From the NCBI GenBank assembly GCA_036172665.1, contig CM069872.1, positions 49,152,101 through 49,216,100 of the forward strand: a DNA stretch of 64,000 nt. Reading direction: 5' to 3'. Position numbers and translations under genes: made by a program. Under the pieces are notes generated by a model. That model worked only from the letters and a program-made list of their open reading frames with translations, made no database searches and was not told the origin of the DNA. This DNA comes from Prosopocoilus inquinatus (taxonomy: Eukaryota; Arthropoda; Insecta; Coleoptera; Lucanidae). This document shows positions 54,687 to 64,000 of the stretch, piece after piece. Numbering within the stretch: the stretch's first letter is position 1; each line of letters begins with the position of its first letter.

Positions 54687-55309
54687 CGCCCGGAATTGGC
54701 CCGAAGTGGCGCATAAAAAGCCCCCGGAATCTGGCTAGAATAATAAAGCAATTTAATAAAGTACTCAAATATCGCCGAGGTTAAAAGCCATTTCGCACTA
54801 GCGGCCATCAAAGGAGGAAATAGAGCGCAGACATGCCGTAAAGTGGATATATCTAAGCTCGGGAATAAATCTCATCGATTGCGAACACAATTTTTGTCGG
54901 TAAACTGGAAGCGCTTTCGGGTTCCAAGTTCGATTTATGTGGTAAACACGGCGACGCCGGAAGAATTTCATATTCTTGACAGTCGGTATTGATTTTCAAG
55001 TTATCGCTGTTTGAGACGGAAATTATGGCGCTCCGAATGTTGTGCTTAAACGTTAATTTGCGCGTCTTCTTCGTCTTCTATTGCCTTCATTCACATCACG
55101 TACCAAAAAGAAGAAATTCATTTTCTATCTCGGGCAGGGTGAGCATTAAAATTTAAAGCCGATTTAAAAATAAAAGCGCTCTTCTTTTTCAAAATACAAA
55201 AAAAATGTTCCGAATTATTTAATATGGAATCATTGCATTTTATCTCCTTCTATTTATTACAAATCATCTTTTACACTTTCTTATTATATGAAACCATTAT
55301 TTATCATTT
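54684..55309. other. Unique spacer
   Basis: Mixed-composition unique sequence. Nothing recognised. Confidence 0.4.
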
Positions 55310-56580
55310 ATCATTGTCACCGTGCGACTGTAGGGCACGAAGCTGTCATCCCTCAAACGTCGTCGAAGACGTGTTCTCCGTCGCAGACGAGTAAGAAGTG
55401 TCGAAAGGCAGAAGATTCAGAAAGCGAAACTAAAAGGCGGATTTCTCTTTTGGAACAAAGAAATCTAGTATGAGCACGGGTCGCTTTAATCGCGTCGCAT
55501 GATTGCCTTTCTGATTAACGCAGAAACGGATGATCCGCTTGATAGATTTGTTAACTGACAAATCAACGGATCCATGAAGCACAAAATGATCTATAACCTT
55601 CGAGTAAGACACGGGGCTGTATGATGTTATTCCTCAAGCATCGTTGAAGACGTATCCTCCGTCGAAAGAAGTGGACGGCAAACGGGTAAGAAACGTCGAA
55701 AAACAGAAGATTCGGAAAGCGAAACTAAAAAGCTGATTTCTCTGTTGGAACAAAGAAATCTAATATGAGCACGGGTCGCTTTAATTGCGTCGCAAGATTA
55801 CCTTTTTGCTTAATGCAGAAACGGATGATACGCTTGGTAGATTTGTTAACCGACAAATCGACGGATTCATAAAGCACAAATGATATGAGCTACGCTGTGT
55901 TTAAACAGAATTTTGCTTCACAAATAACAACAATTCAGGGAAGAAGGCACACACGTTTTTTCCTCGTGATGGCGAAATGCGGAATACCGCAAGAACAAAA
56001 GGCCGGAAAGAAATTCGAATAAGATGTCGGCCATTGAGATTAGAGTAAAAGATAACGCGATTTCCAGTCCCAATGGAAACGTAATATCAACACGCCTAGA
56101 CTGGAAACAAACAGTGTGGCCAACTGTTTTATTCATCGGCGAAACAGGTGGGCCCAAACGGGTAAAAATGTCGAAAGGCAGAAGATTCGGAAAGCGAAAC
56201 TAAAAAGCGGATGTCTCTGTTGGAACAAAGTAATCTAATATGAGCACGGATCGCTGTAATTCTGTCGCATGATTACCTTTCAGCTTAACGCAAAAACAGA
56301 CGATCCACTTGGTAGTTTTGGATTCACAAAGTACAAAGGATATGAGCTACGCTCTGTTTAAACAGAATTTGAATCACGAATAGCTACAAGTCACGGAAAA
56401 ATGTGCGCGCGTCTGTACCTCGTGATGGCGAAATGCCGCTAGAACAAAAGGCCGGAAACAAATTCTCTAACGAATAAGATGGACAATCTAATTAGAATAA
56501 AAGATAACGCGATTTCCAATCCCAATGGAAACGTAACATCAATCCGCCTAGACCGAAAACAAACAGTGTGGCCAACGGTC
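55310..56580 (+). repeat. Diverged tandem array, three units, coding-like core
   Basis: Units are aligned by GTCGAAAGGCAGAAGATTC (about 55398, 55692, 56168). Units 2 and 3 are about 430-475 bp and both include GATAACGCGATTTCCA and CAAACAGTGTGGCCAAC; unit 1 is shorter. In the plus strand the core reads KKCRKAEDSESETKRRISLL and EQRNL, with most changes conservative, then TGA in all three. The third unit is frameshifted. It looks like an amplified fragment of an acidic/basic-rich protein gene, now decayed. Family unknown. Confidence 0.75.
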
Positions 56581-56779
56581 AACAACTAAAACGTACCAAA
56601 CATGCTTACTGAAAAGAAGAATCATTCAGAACCAAGCAAAAAAAGTTAAATGATGGAGCAATCCAAACCAAAAACCTGAATTTCAGATTTTTGCAACTTC
56701 CAACCAGAATTTATCTTGCCCGAGCCAAATGTGCAGTGGCAGCACATATTTGGTTTTCTTTTTTATTTTCAACGTCCGA

Positions 56780-57105
56780 ACGCTCTTGGTCTCTTCAGTT
56801 TGGAAACCTTCAGCTTCTTGGCTGGTCCTTTGGTCATCTTTTAAATTGCTTCTTGCGTCCGGGGCTTGAAGGTGGTCTTAGAAGCCTCAGCAAAAACTTT
56901 CAATTGTCGATTGGTCTCTTCAGTTTGGAAGCCTTCAGCTTCTTGACGGGGTCTTTAATCATCTCTTTGACTTTTGATTACGTCTTGGATCTGAAAGTCA
57001 CAGAAACTTCCTTTTTGTTTCCCTCGTTGCGTTTCTTTGCGTTACCTTGCAGACTACTTCTTCTAGGTACACAGCCAATTTCTTTAGCTTCGTCTGACGG
57101 TTATG
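56780..57105 (-). pseudogene. Decayed lysine-rich coding relic with two internal repeats
   Basis: Read on the minus strand from about 57105, the frame runs PSDEAKEIGCVPRRSSLQGN, AKKRNEGNKKEVSVTFRSKT, stop, SKVKEMIKDPVKKLKASKLK, RPIDN, stop. A second module, in a shifted frame, reads KTTFKPRT and MTKGPAKKLKVSKLKRPRAF. The two modules align as T-F-(K/R)-x-(K/R)-T ... M-x-K-x-P-x-KKLK-x-SKLKRP. Basic, proline-containing repeats of this sort occur in chromatin-associated proteins, but no family can be named. Stops and a frameshift make it a pseudogene. The 165-codon plus frame opposite is its shadow. Confidence 0.4.
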
Positions 57106-59599
57106 GAAAAGCAGAGAGCGCCCCCTTCCCCCACCCGTCTGCTTCGAAACTGGCTTTATTATTTTCCTCTTTTGATTTTACCGTGTAACTTTACTTTTAT
57201 TCATTTTGGAAGAAAGAGCGTGCAAAACTTTTTAATCCTATTGTATCTGATTTCATTGACGCGATGGGCTTTATCAATATTTATTTATATATTTTCCTTC
57301 GCCCGGCCGTGTAAAAGAGAACGAGAACTTTCGGGAAAACGAACGAACACAAGGGCGGCGGGCGAATTTCGCGCAAACTTCTCTGCCCGAAACTCTCGAT
57401 GGTTATTACACTTTATTATTGCGTTAAAGTTTGAAGAGGGAATCGAAAGTTTTTTCTGCTCGAGCCGGGCAGGACGGGGGCGGCGGCGGCGGCGGCATCG
57501 GTGAGGCTGCGAACAATTCCCGTAATTCGTCTTATTTTCGTCACGTCGCGCAAACTTTGCATCTCCGTTACAGGAAGAAAAAAAAAACTCGCCTGATAAC
57601 ATCTCCAATTTAGAAGTTTCAAAATTGAATTTGGATTTGTTCAACACCGCCACACCACCACCACCACCACGACCGGAGCAGCCACCGAAATCTCATCGCG
57701 GTCGCGAATAATAAAACACCAAATGGCACCTTAAATGGCTATAAATAATCTGCCATGTTTCGCGACGTCGTAAAACCTGCGAAACATAAAGATAGGGGCG
57801 AGTCATATGAGTGAGTTAGTTCATGCAGGCTCACGTTTTTCATAAAAAGTAGCTTTATTTAGTGTAAACCTAGAAACGACGTATTACATCAGCTTTCGTA
57901 AACTTTGCAAATCTCAAATGTTTTTGCAAGAGATTTTTTGAAAAGCGACGTAATATAACTTACATGACAATTCGAAGAGGCAACTCACCAGACGACATGA
58001 GTTCACACAAGGGTGTTTTCGAATTCATTTACGATCAAAGAAGCTATCTATTTATATGAAAAAATCCCGATGACTCATTTTAATTTGCTGGCAGCTGGTG
58101 TTATGTAACCAATATGCGAATGTAGGCCGGGGTTTGCTTGCAAGGTACGGATGAGTCAGAAGCCAATCTTATCTTATAATTATTTCTTCTGTTGTAATAG
58201 TACTAAGTGCATGCTCTAGTAAGGTCTTTTCAAAATAGTTTAGAATTCCGCAAGCGAGATGACATGTTTGTATGGGGCTTCAAGCAAACATCTTGAGAGA
58301 TAGGGACAGTTCCAATATGTGTACGTCAATCAGGACCGGCTTAGCTTTGCGATCCGTACAAAGTTACATTACACCCAATATGTTCTTGTCTTAATTCGCA
58401 TGTCGAAAGTTTTTGGATTTGTGAACGTAGGGAGATCTCTTAGCGGTATCTGGTAGATAAGATTGATGGCTTACTTGGATGACCACCGCCGCATATGGTT
58501 CTCGGTGTCGTCCCCTCTGTTTTAAATCGATAAGGTCCGTGAAATATTCGCTGTGGGGCATTCGATATAAGATTTCGGCGCGTTTATTTAAGCCGGGTTC
58601 GCACTTTTTTTCTGCGCGTTATCGACGCGATCGCCGCCCTCATCGCTATCAAAATATGACCGCGCGAGGTTTTATTGCTTTTTGAGCGGAGATGAAAGAT
58701 TTTTAATTTAGAAGCGGGCAGATTTATTGCCGCCACTTTTAGCTGCTTTTATCTGCTCTATACGGCGCCGCGCTTTATCCGCTTATATTAAACTTTAAAT
58801 TCGGGTGTTTCCAAGTTTTACTACGTGCCGTTTCGAATGCCGCCCCCCGCCCCATCTCGTTCCACCTAATGCACGATGTAAATAATTTAACCACGTTGCT
58901 TTCTGACTAGATGGATGTTCAAGGGTTATTTAATGAATAAAATCGTTTTCCTTCTACTACAAACTCTCGTACAAACCAATACAAAACTTCCTTACTGAAT
59001 TAGTAAAGCATATTGTAGCAATAAGAAAACATAGCGAGTGAAACCGTATTCCGAGAATTACTTGTACCCAAAATATGTAACGTATGCGACGTATGACCCT
59101 AAACAAACGCAGGCTTGCGTAATGTAGAACCGCGGAGTTCCGTGCCGTGTGCAAAAATTAGGTGCCTTGATCTTATCGAAACAGATCAAGATGAAGCTGA
59201 TGTCTTCCCCCTCTCAAAAGACACACGTCATAATGTCTTTGAATACCGGAACGTGTTTACGGACTGTGAATTGTTAGTCATAAAAAACTACCCCTAGTGA
59301 AAAATCATGTAATACATTTTATATCGCACTTTGCTCTAATTACGCCCCCGTCCCAAAATTGTACAGTAACAGTTTGTTAGCGTAATAAATCTATTAATAT
59401 TAAATTAAAATAGATTTGAACTCGATTCTATCGTACTTGCTGGTTACCGAGAAGACTCGAGTTCGAATCTCCATCACGGTTGACTGATGTAAATTCTTGC
59501 AATATCGTTTAGACCAGACATCGACATGTTAATGTTACTATAACATCGGCCGTTAATTCTTTTCAACTTTGCGCTTATGGTTTGCTTGAAAAAGAGTGC
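57106..59599. other. Unique intergenic stretch with GC-rich islands
   Basis: No gene recognised. A GGC run lies at 57480-57496 and a CCA run at 57651-57671. The section 57280-57780 is GC-rich, with 133- and 122-codon frames on opposite strands that contradict each other. The section 58480-58870 is GC-richer and non-repetitive. TTCGAATC near 59462 was tested as a tRNA T-arm and fails. Confidence 0.4.
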
Positions 59600-60260
59600 C
59601 CCCCCCCCCACCTCCTGCTTATCAAACAATTTGCTTACCAGCAACCAGAATTAGCGCCATTGATTTTCATGAAGTTTGGAAGTTCCACCGCGGATTTGCA
59701 CCCCCTCTGGTGAAAACCACCCACCCCTGTCGAGATCAAAAGCAAAGTTTTCTCAACTGTCGCGTCGCGTCGCTTGAACTTTTTACGCAAGACCGACCAG
59801 GCGTTGTCGCTTGCTTACAAGACAATGAAGGACTAAGTTATTTATTTCGCCGGAGTCGTGTCGTTATTGAAGTTTGATACCCGGCAATTAAATCGCCTTC
59901 GTTACAAAGCCCCCGCCGAAATTGATTACTTTAGTTCGGAGAGGAGGAGGAGAACTTTGCGGGCCTAAATATCCAGAACGCCGTTTTTCGCCTCGCGCCG
60001 AAAAATCCGCGCCCCCCGCGGATCAAAGACCAAGTTTTAAACTGCTGTTTGAACTTTTCTGTTGTCAGGCCGGGACAATGGGGGTGGCGGTTTGTTTATC
60101 TCGGCGGAGTTGTATCATTATCGAAGTTGGAACTTGCCAATTTAAAATTTCCCTTCATTATGAACCGCCGCCGTAATTACTATCCGAGGTCTGAATCGGA
60201 GTGGCAAGTTCGTCAGGGACTTGCGGCGGAAATTTTACCGACAGCGGGAAAGGAAATTTG
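59600..60260. repeat. Diverged segmental duplication, about 250-300 bp
   Basis: TTGAACTTTTTACGC...TCGCCGGAGTCGTGTCGTTATTGAAG (about 59773-59872) matches TTGAACTTTTCTGTTG...TCTCGGCGGAGTTGTATCATTATCGAAG (about 60049-60126). The similarity is limited to scattered blocks, so the duplication is old. A C-run lies at 59599-59610. No coding signal can be defended. Confidence 0.45.
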
Positions 60261-60845
60261 ATTGTTATTTAATTAAAGAAGGGGTGGATTTTGAGGAGGA
60301 AGAAGAGATCGATGAGGGAAGGAAAGTCGTTGTTCTACAGCCCTAATTAAAAATAAAACTCAGTGGTGAATTCTCTCAATGTACAGGACTCGAACAAGAA
60401 CAAATAATTTACCTTCATTCCATTCTAAGTGTATTGTAACGGACGGGGGTTATTTTTCTACTAAATCTAGGTGTGGTCAGCCTGAATACTCTCCCGAAAT
60501 TTTTACTAACTCTTAATCTAAATGTTAATGTTAGGTTTTTTATTACCGGTCTCGCTACCTCACCCCGCCTTTCCACCGCGACGCTTTTTCAAATTAAATC
60601 TTGGCTCGGTAGATGGCGCTATGATATAGTTTGACGTTGTTTTTCTCGAGTCTCACGCGCCTCCAAACAGGAGTCTGAGAATCGTCGCGTCAGAAAATGA
60701 AAGCGTAACTTTAGACAAGCGTATCAGTTACACGTGAGGACAAAACGACAATTGATTTTCTTGTAATATCTTGAACCTTAAATGACATTGAATACTTTTC
60801 CATTATACCTATTGAAGTTTTCGAATTCTTACAATATCAGTAACC
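60261..60845. other. Unique spacer
   Basis: Nothing recognised. A TAGATGGCGC word is at 60610. Confidence 0.4.
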
Positions 60846-60950
60846 GTCGGCTTCTAGTTCTCCCAATCTTCTTTGCCACATTTTTCTATCCGTTGCCTCC
60901 CTTTCCAATTTCCGCTAATCATTTCCTCTTCGGGCCATCTTATTCTTATC
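60846..60950 (-). pseudogene. Non-LTR retrotransposon ORF2 C-terminus, minus strand
   Basis: On the minus strand the reading RIRWPEEEMISGNWK, then after a one-base frame change EATDRKMWQRRLGELEADG, matches the usual last residues of many insect LINE endonuclease/reverse transcriptase proteins, R-x-RW ... NW ... A-x-DR-x-x-W-x-x-RL. The upstream part is lost in a purine-rich stretch (60951-61040). Dead fragment. It points away from the relic at 61254. Confidence 0.55.
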
Positions 60951-61253
60951 CTTCCTTCCTTCTTCGTCTCCTTCAGTCTTCTTTCCCTTCCTTCTTCTTC
61001 TCCGTTAGTCTTTTCCCTTCCTTCTCCTTAACCCATTTTTTTTGCTAAACACCCTCGCTTTGTATCCTAGCCATGTGATTCTTTCCTTTTTCACTCACTA
61101 CTTACTTAATCAGTGCTTAACTTCTTGTATAGCTTTTTCTATTAACTCTTTGTTCATTTTCTGAATCCGCCTTCAATTTCAATTCCTCCATAAATAAATC
61201 TTCAATGAGATTTTTCGTTCGATTTATTTCGTTTTCTTTGCTGTTGTGCATGT

Positions 61254-61437
61254 TGGCTTGGCCATGTTATCAGAATGGTTGAGGAAAAACTTCCAAGAAA
61301 GTATTTCGGGGTGGAGGAGGAGGAGGCAAGAGGAAACAGGCAGACCTAGGAAAAAAACTGGAAGAAGATCTGGAACAAATAGGAGTACAGAATTGGGATA
61401 TAATAGCGAAAGACAGAAAAAAAATGGAAATTGGTGA
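61254..61437 (+). pseudogene. Non-LTR retrotransposon ORF2 C-terminus, plus strand
   Basis: Reads WLGHVIRMVEEKLPRKYFG at the start, a standard LINE motif (W-x-GH-V-x-RM ... LP-(R/K)). After a frameshift it reads GRPRKK, and after another LEEDLEQIGVQNWDIIAKD followed by RKKME. The order GHV-RM, GRPRKKW, EEDLE, NWD-x-IAKDRKKW is the usual C-terminal signature of these proteins. Two frameshifts and loss of everything upstream make it a pseudogene. Confidence 0.75.
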
Positions 61438-62777
61438 TACAAAATCTGGAAGCCGAGGGCTTATAAAGTCTTCAGCGTTGTTATCTGAATATATCATACA
61501 CGTTATGCACGCATTGATAACGGAAGGTCTTGTTACACCTTTTTTTGCAGATCCTCAGACTTTCTCCTTCTTTTGGAAAGCATCACAGACGTTTTATTTC
61601 CTTTGGCCATTCTTTTTCCTATTTTCCTCTCTGAATTGCTTAACCTTCCATCCAAAAAACTTCCGTTCTTCTTTTTTGCCCTCGTCCTCCATCATTTCTA
61701 ACACGATTCTTAATGTTCTTCGTAAACTTACGGGATTTTACGTTTTAAGTGCGCATTGTTTGCAGGTCCTGGTCTCTACTGGAACACCATTAGTTCTCCG
61801 CCATCAAAGGCATTTGTGTGTCAGTTTGTGCAGTCGAAATTGCATTGCGTGTGCGGCCGCCGATTAAATGTAACGCAATAATTGCCACAATTCGTGCAAC
61901 GGCGATAGCCCAGCATTGCAATATGCACGTGGACGCTCCACCAAATAATTGATTTGGTCGCTCGAGCACTGCGAATAATTAAACTGAGGCTTACATTGAA
62001 CATGCACGATAGTCTCTCTCTCCCCCAATTCTGTATAGATTAGGTAGATCGAAGGGGCTCTTGGAAAATGTTGAAATTTGACTGTGCCGTTACGGGATTC
62101 AAACGGAAATGCGTCCAGAACTTTTTTTCTCCACAAAATGGATTATTGGGCATGTTGCTAAAATACCTCTGCAATGTTCATTAATATAATAATCTTTTTT
62201 TAATTCTTCAACCGTCTGGAGATAGCCAACATTAAAAAAAGGAAGCAACGGTATTCGTTCGTTCTATAAAACTGGAGTTTTGTAGATGAATGTATTTGTA
62301 AAGTGGAATCTGTAGCACTTTTGGTTTCTCACGAGGAAAATGCAACAAATTACAGAGGAACGTGCTTTATCCGAACGTGCCTGGCAGTGAACCTCTTTTC
62401 AACTTCTTTTCCGCCTTTAAACGTTTCTCTTACTTTTCTTCTTTGCAATTGCATTTCCTGGAATCCTCCAGTAAATTATTTCCATGCATAAGTTAGCTTC
62501 ATTTGGGTCTCCAATATTTTACACTTATTTCCAAATGGAAACGAAATTTTTTTTGCATTTCGGAATTTTTGGGCAATCTTCCCGCCCCTTTCACCAGAAG
62601 AGTTGTCGCCTTGCTTCGTGTTATCTCTTTCATCTTCGACTGTTTCTTAAAGTTCTCTTCTTCTTTCAACATTTTATTTGTTTTGCCAATCCAAACAAGT
62701 TTCACAGTTTTTCTTCTTCTACATCTTGCTGAGATAGTTTCTACAAAAGGGCTTACCAATTTTGATGGAAAATCAAC
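61438..62777. other. Unique intergenic stretch
   Basis: No gene recognised. A 147-codon plus frame (61424-61867) is F/L/S-rich and begins inside the LINE relic; no domain is seen. The rest is pyrimidine-rich unique DNA. Confidence 0.4.
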
Positions 62778-62910
62778 GAGAAGGAAACTTCAGAACGAAC
62801 TAATTCTATATTTCCTTCAAACTTTTCTCCCAAACCAATCCAGTCCAATTCCACTCAGAGAAGGAAACTTCAGAACGAAACAATGCTTCCTCCAAACTTT
62901 TCCCCTAGAC
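62778..62910. repeat. Tandem duplication, 80 bp
   Basis: GAGAAGGAAACTTCAGAACG starts at 62778 and 62858, and both are followed by TTCCTTCAAACTTTTC or TTCCTCCAAACTTTTC. The second copy is partial. Confidence 0.85.
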
Positions 62911-63631
62911 CCCTCAACTTATTTTTTGCCTTTATTATTCACCACTTCTTGATTGGGCCCTCTTAAAATGAAGAAACTATGTTACTTTCTACTTCATTGA
63001 CTGCTCTTGAAGGGTTCTGCTGTTTTGAATTTAAATTATTTGATTACAAAACCTAATTTCCTATGTCCACCCCCTCCCCCCTAACGAAAGGCACATTCAT
63101 TTTAACGACGATACAAAGTGCGTGGAGAGGGGGACATTCTGTTGTGATAAAGCCAGAAAAATTCCTGCGGTCCGGCATAACAGCGTGTTATTTTTAGTTC
63201 GGAGCAATACTTTGGTCAGTTTTTCGCTGGCATTTTTTTTTTGTTCACCCGACCACAGTCCCTCGTTGGCAGCAGTCGCACATAAACCTGCTGTGATTAC
63301 ACGTGTCACATATTTCACATGCCGTGACGTGCACGCTCTAATAAATCACAATTACAAATAATACTTTATTAAAATACAATTTCGATTTCCATAGGAATTA
63401 AAAAATACTTGTTGTTAGTGAGAGTCACATCTTCAGTATTTTGGAAGAATAAGTCACCAACACTCCCAAAACAAAAAATTATACTGCCAATTCACGATTG
63501 TACAGAGTTGACGATTGTACAGAGTTGGAATCAATTAAATATCCACTTTGGATCTCATTTATTCATCAAGCTAAAACATATGATTATACATAATGACACA
63601 ATTAGATTTTTTTTATAAAGCGATTTAAAAA
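62911..63631. other. Unique spacer
   Basis: Nothing recognised. ACGATTGTACAGAGTTG is directly repeated at 63494 and 63511. Confidence 0.4.
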
Positions 63632-64000
63632 TTGCCACGGCAATAATTAATAACTCTGAATGTGCGGAATACTTGTAATTCCCGCGCTCCAGTTGCATAA
63701 TCCGCGCGTCATTTTTCGCTGAGTTTTCGGATTTCGCAACTGGAATGTGATTACGTACTGATTTGGATAAGTGATACACTTTTGCCGCGGAAATAATTAA
63801 TAACTCTGATTGTGCGGAATGCTTGTAATTCCTGCGTTCCAGTTGCATAATCCGCGCGTCATTTTTCGCTGAGTTTTCGGGTTTCGCCACTGGAATGTGA
63901 TTACGTACTGATTTGGATAAGTGGATACATGTAAACTTCATCCACGAGCAGTACGTAATCACATTTCAGTTGCGAAACCGGAGAACTCGGCGAAAAATGA
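63632..64000. repeat. 150-bp tandem pair plus inverted partial copy at window end
   Basis: Two direct units start at 63632 and 63782 (AATAATTAATAACTCTGA at 63642 and 63792, spacing 150). A reverse-oriented piece at 63951-64000 (CAGTACGTAATCACATTTCA, CGGCGAAAAATGA) matches the unit's TCATTTTTCGCTGAGTTTTC ... TGTGATTACGTACTG part. The structure continues beyond the window, so it may be one arm of an inverted-repeat element. The period is a multiple of three, which explains the 135-codon minus frame at 63555-63962. Confidence 0.85.

Noticed and set aside
56691..57188. 165-codon plus-strand frame
   Set aside because: It is antisense to the lysine-rich relic, whose internal repeats make better sense as protein on the minus strand.
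57103..57653. 133- and 122-codon frames on opposite strands
   Set aside because: They overlap in a GC-rich, simple-sequence area and contradict each other; no domain in either.
59400..59500. Possible tRNA or tRNA-derived SINE near GAGTTCGAATCTCC
   Set aside because: The T-arm stem does not pair, no A box lies at the right distance and no acceptor stem can be drawn.

Overview
This window looks like nuclear DNA of an animal, most likely an insect. It is AT-rich but not CpG-depleted. It has no bacterial-style gene packing, no long uninterrupted coding frames, many microsatellites, short inverted-repeat transposons (MITEs) with TA or TTA/TAA target duplications, and decayed non-LTR retrotransposon ends of the kind common in arthropods. 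I cannot name the species; a beetle would fit but that is a guess. No complete protein-coding gene, tRNA, rRNA, snRNA or CRISPR array can be supported. The window is either intergenic or inside a very large intron.

Layout. 0-20 kb: copies of a dispersed 0.3-0.6 kb family called R1 here (about 0.15, 3.8, 4.7, 12.9 and 19.7 kb, with another at 44.8 kb), three MITEs with TTA/TAA duplications (0.8, 2.1, 10.2 kb), tandem arrays (2.3, 6.5, 8.4-9.7, 13.2-13.8, 14.7-15.7, 15.8-16.5, 17.5-17.9 kb), an interleaved palindromic element (18.0-18.3 kb) and a LINE reverse transcriptase tail (18.9-19.3 kb). 20-34 kb: mostly unique DNA with a small mariner-like MITE (23.4 kb), a 31-bp minisatellite (24.0 kb), a 0.9-kb TA-flanked element (26.6 kb), a 1.6-kb TA-flanked element filled with repeats (29.1-30.7 kb), and a cluster of three MITEs set side by side (32.9-33.4 kb).

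34-46 kb: a foldback element near 36.2 kb lying between TATCGATA-rich segments. Then comes the most structured locus: a 2-kb tandem duplication (37.6-41.5 kb). Its minus strand carries exon-like open segments with splice-like borders, and it contains six inverted-repeat cassettes that together hold twelve perfect TGACGTCA octamers. A repeat array with a perfect hairpin follows at 43.6-44.5 kb.

46-64 kb: a second, inverted 0.9-kb TA-flanked element (48.1-49.0 kb); tandem arrays at 50.1-52.4 kb, 53.0-54.6 kb (with a diverged relative at 46.5 kb) and 55.3-56.6 kb; a decayed lysine-rich coding relic (56.8-57.1 kb, minus strand); two LINE tails in opposite orientation (60.8-61.4 kb); and a tandem pair plus an inverted partial copy that runs off the window end.

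No genes here can be shown to work together. The content is a record of transposon insertion, capture of gene-like fragments and tandem amplification, separated by unique stretches, some GC-richer, which are the likeliest places for conserved regulatory DNA.
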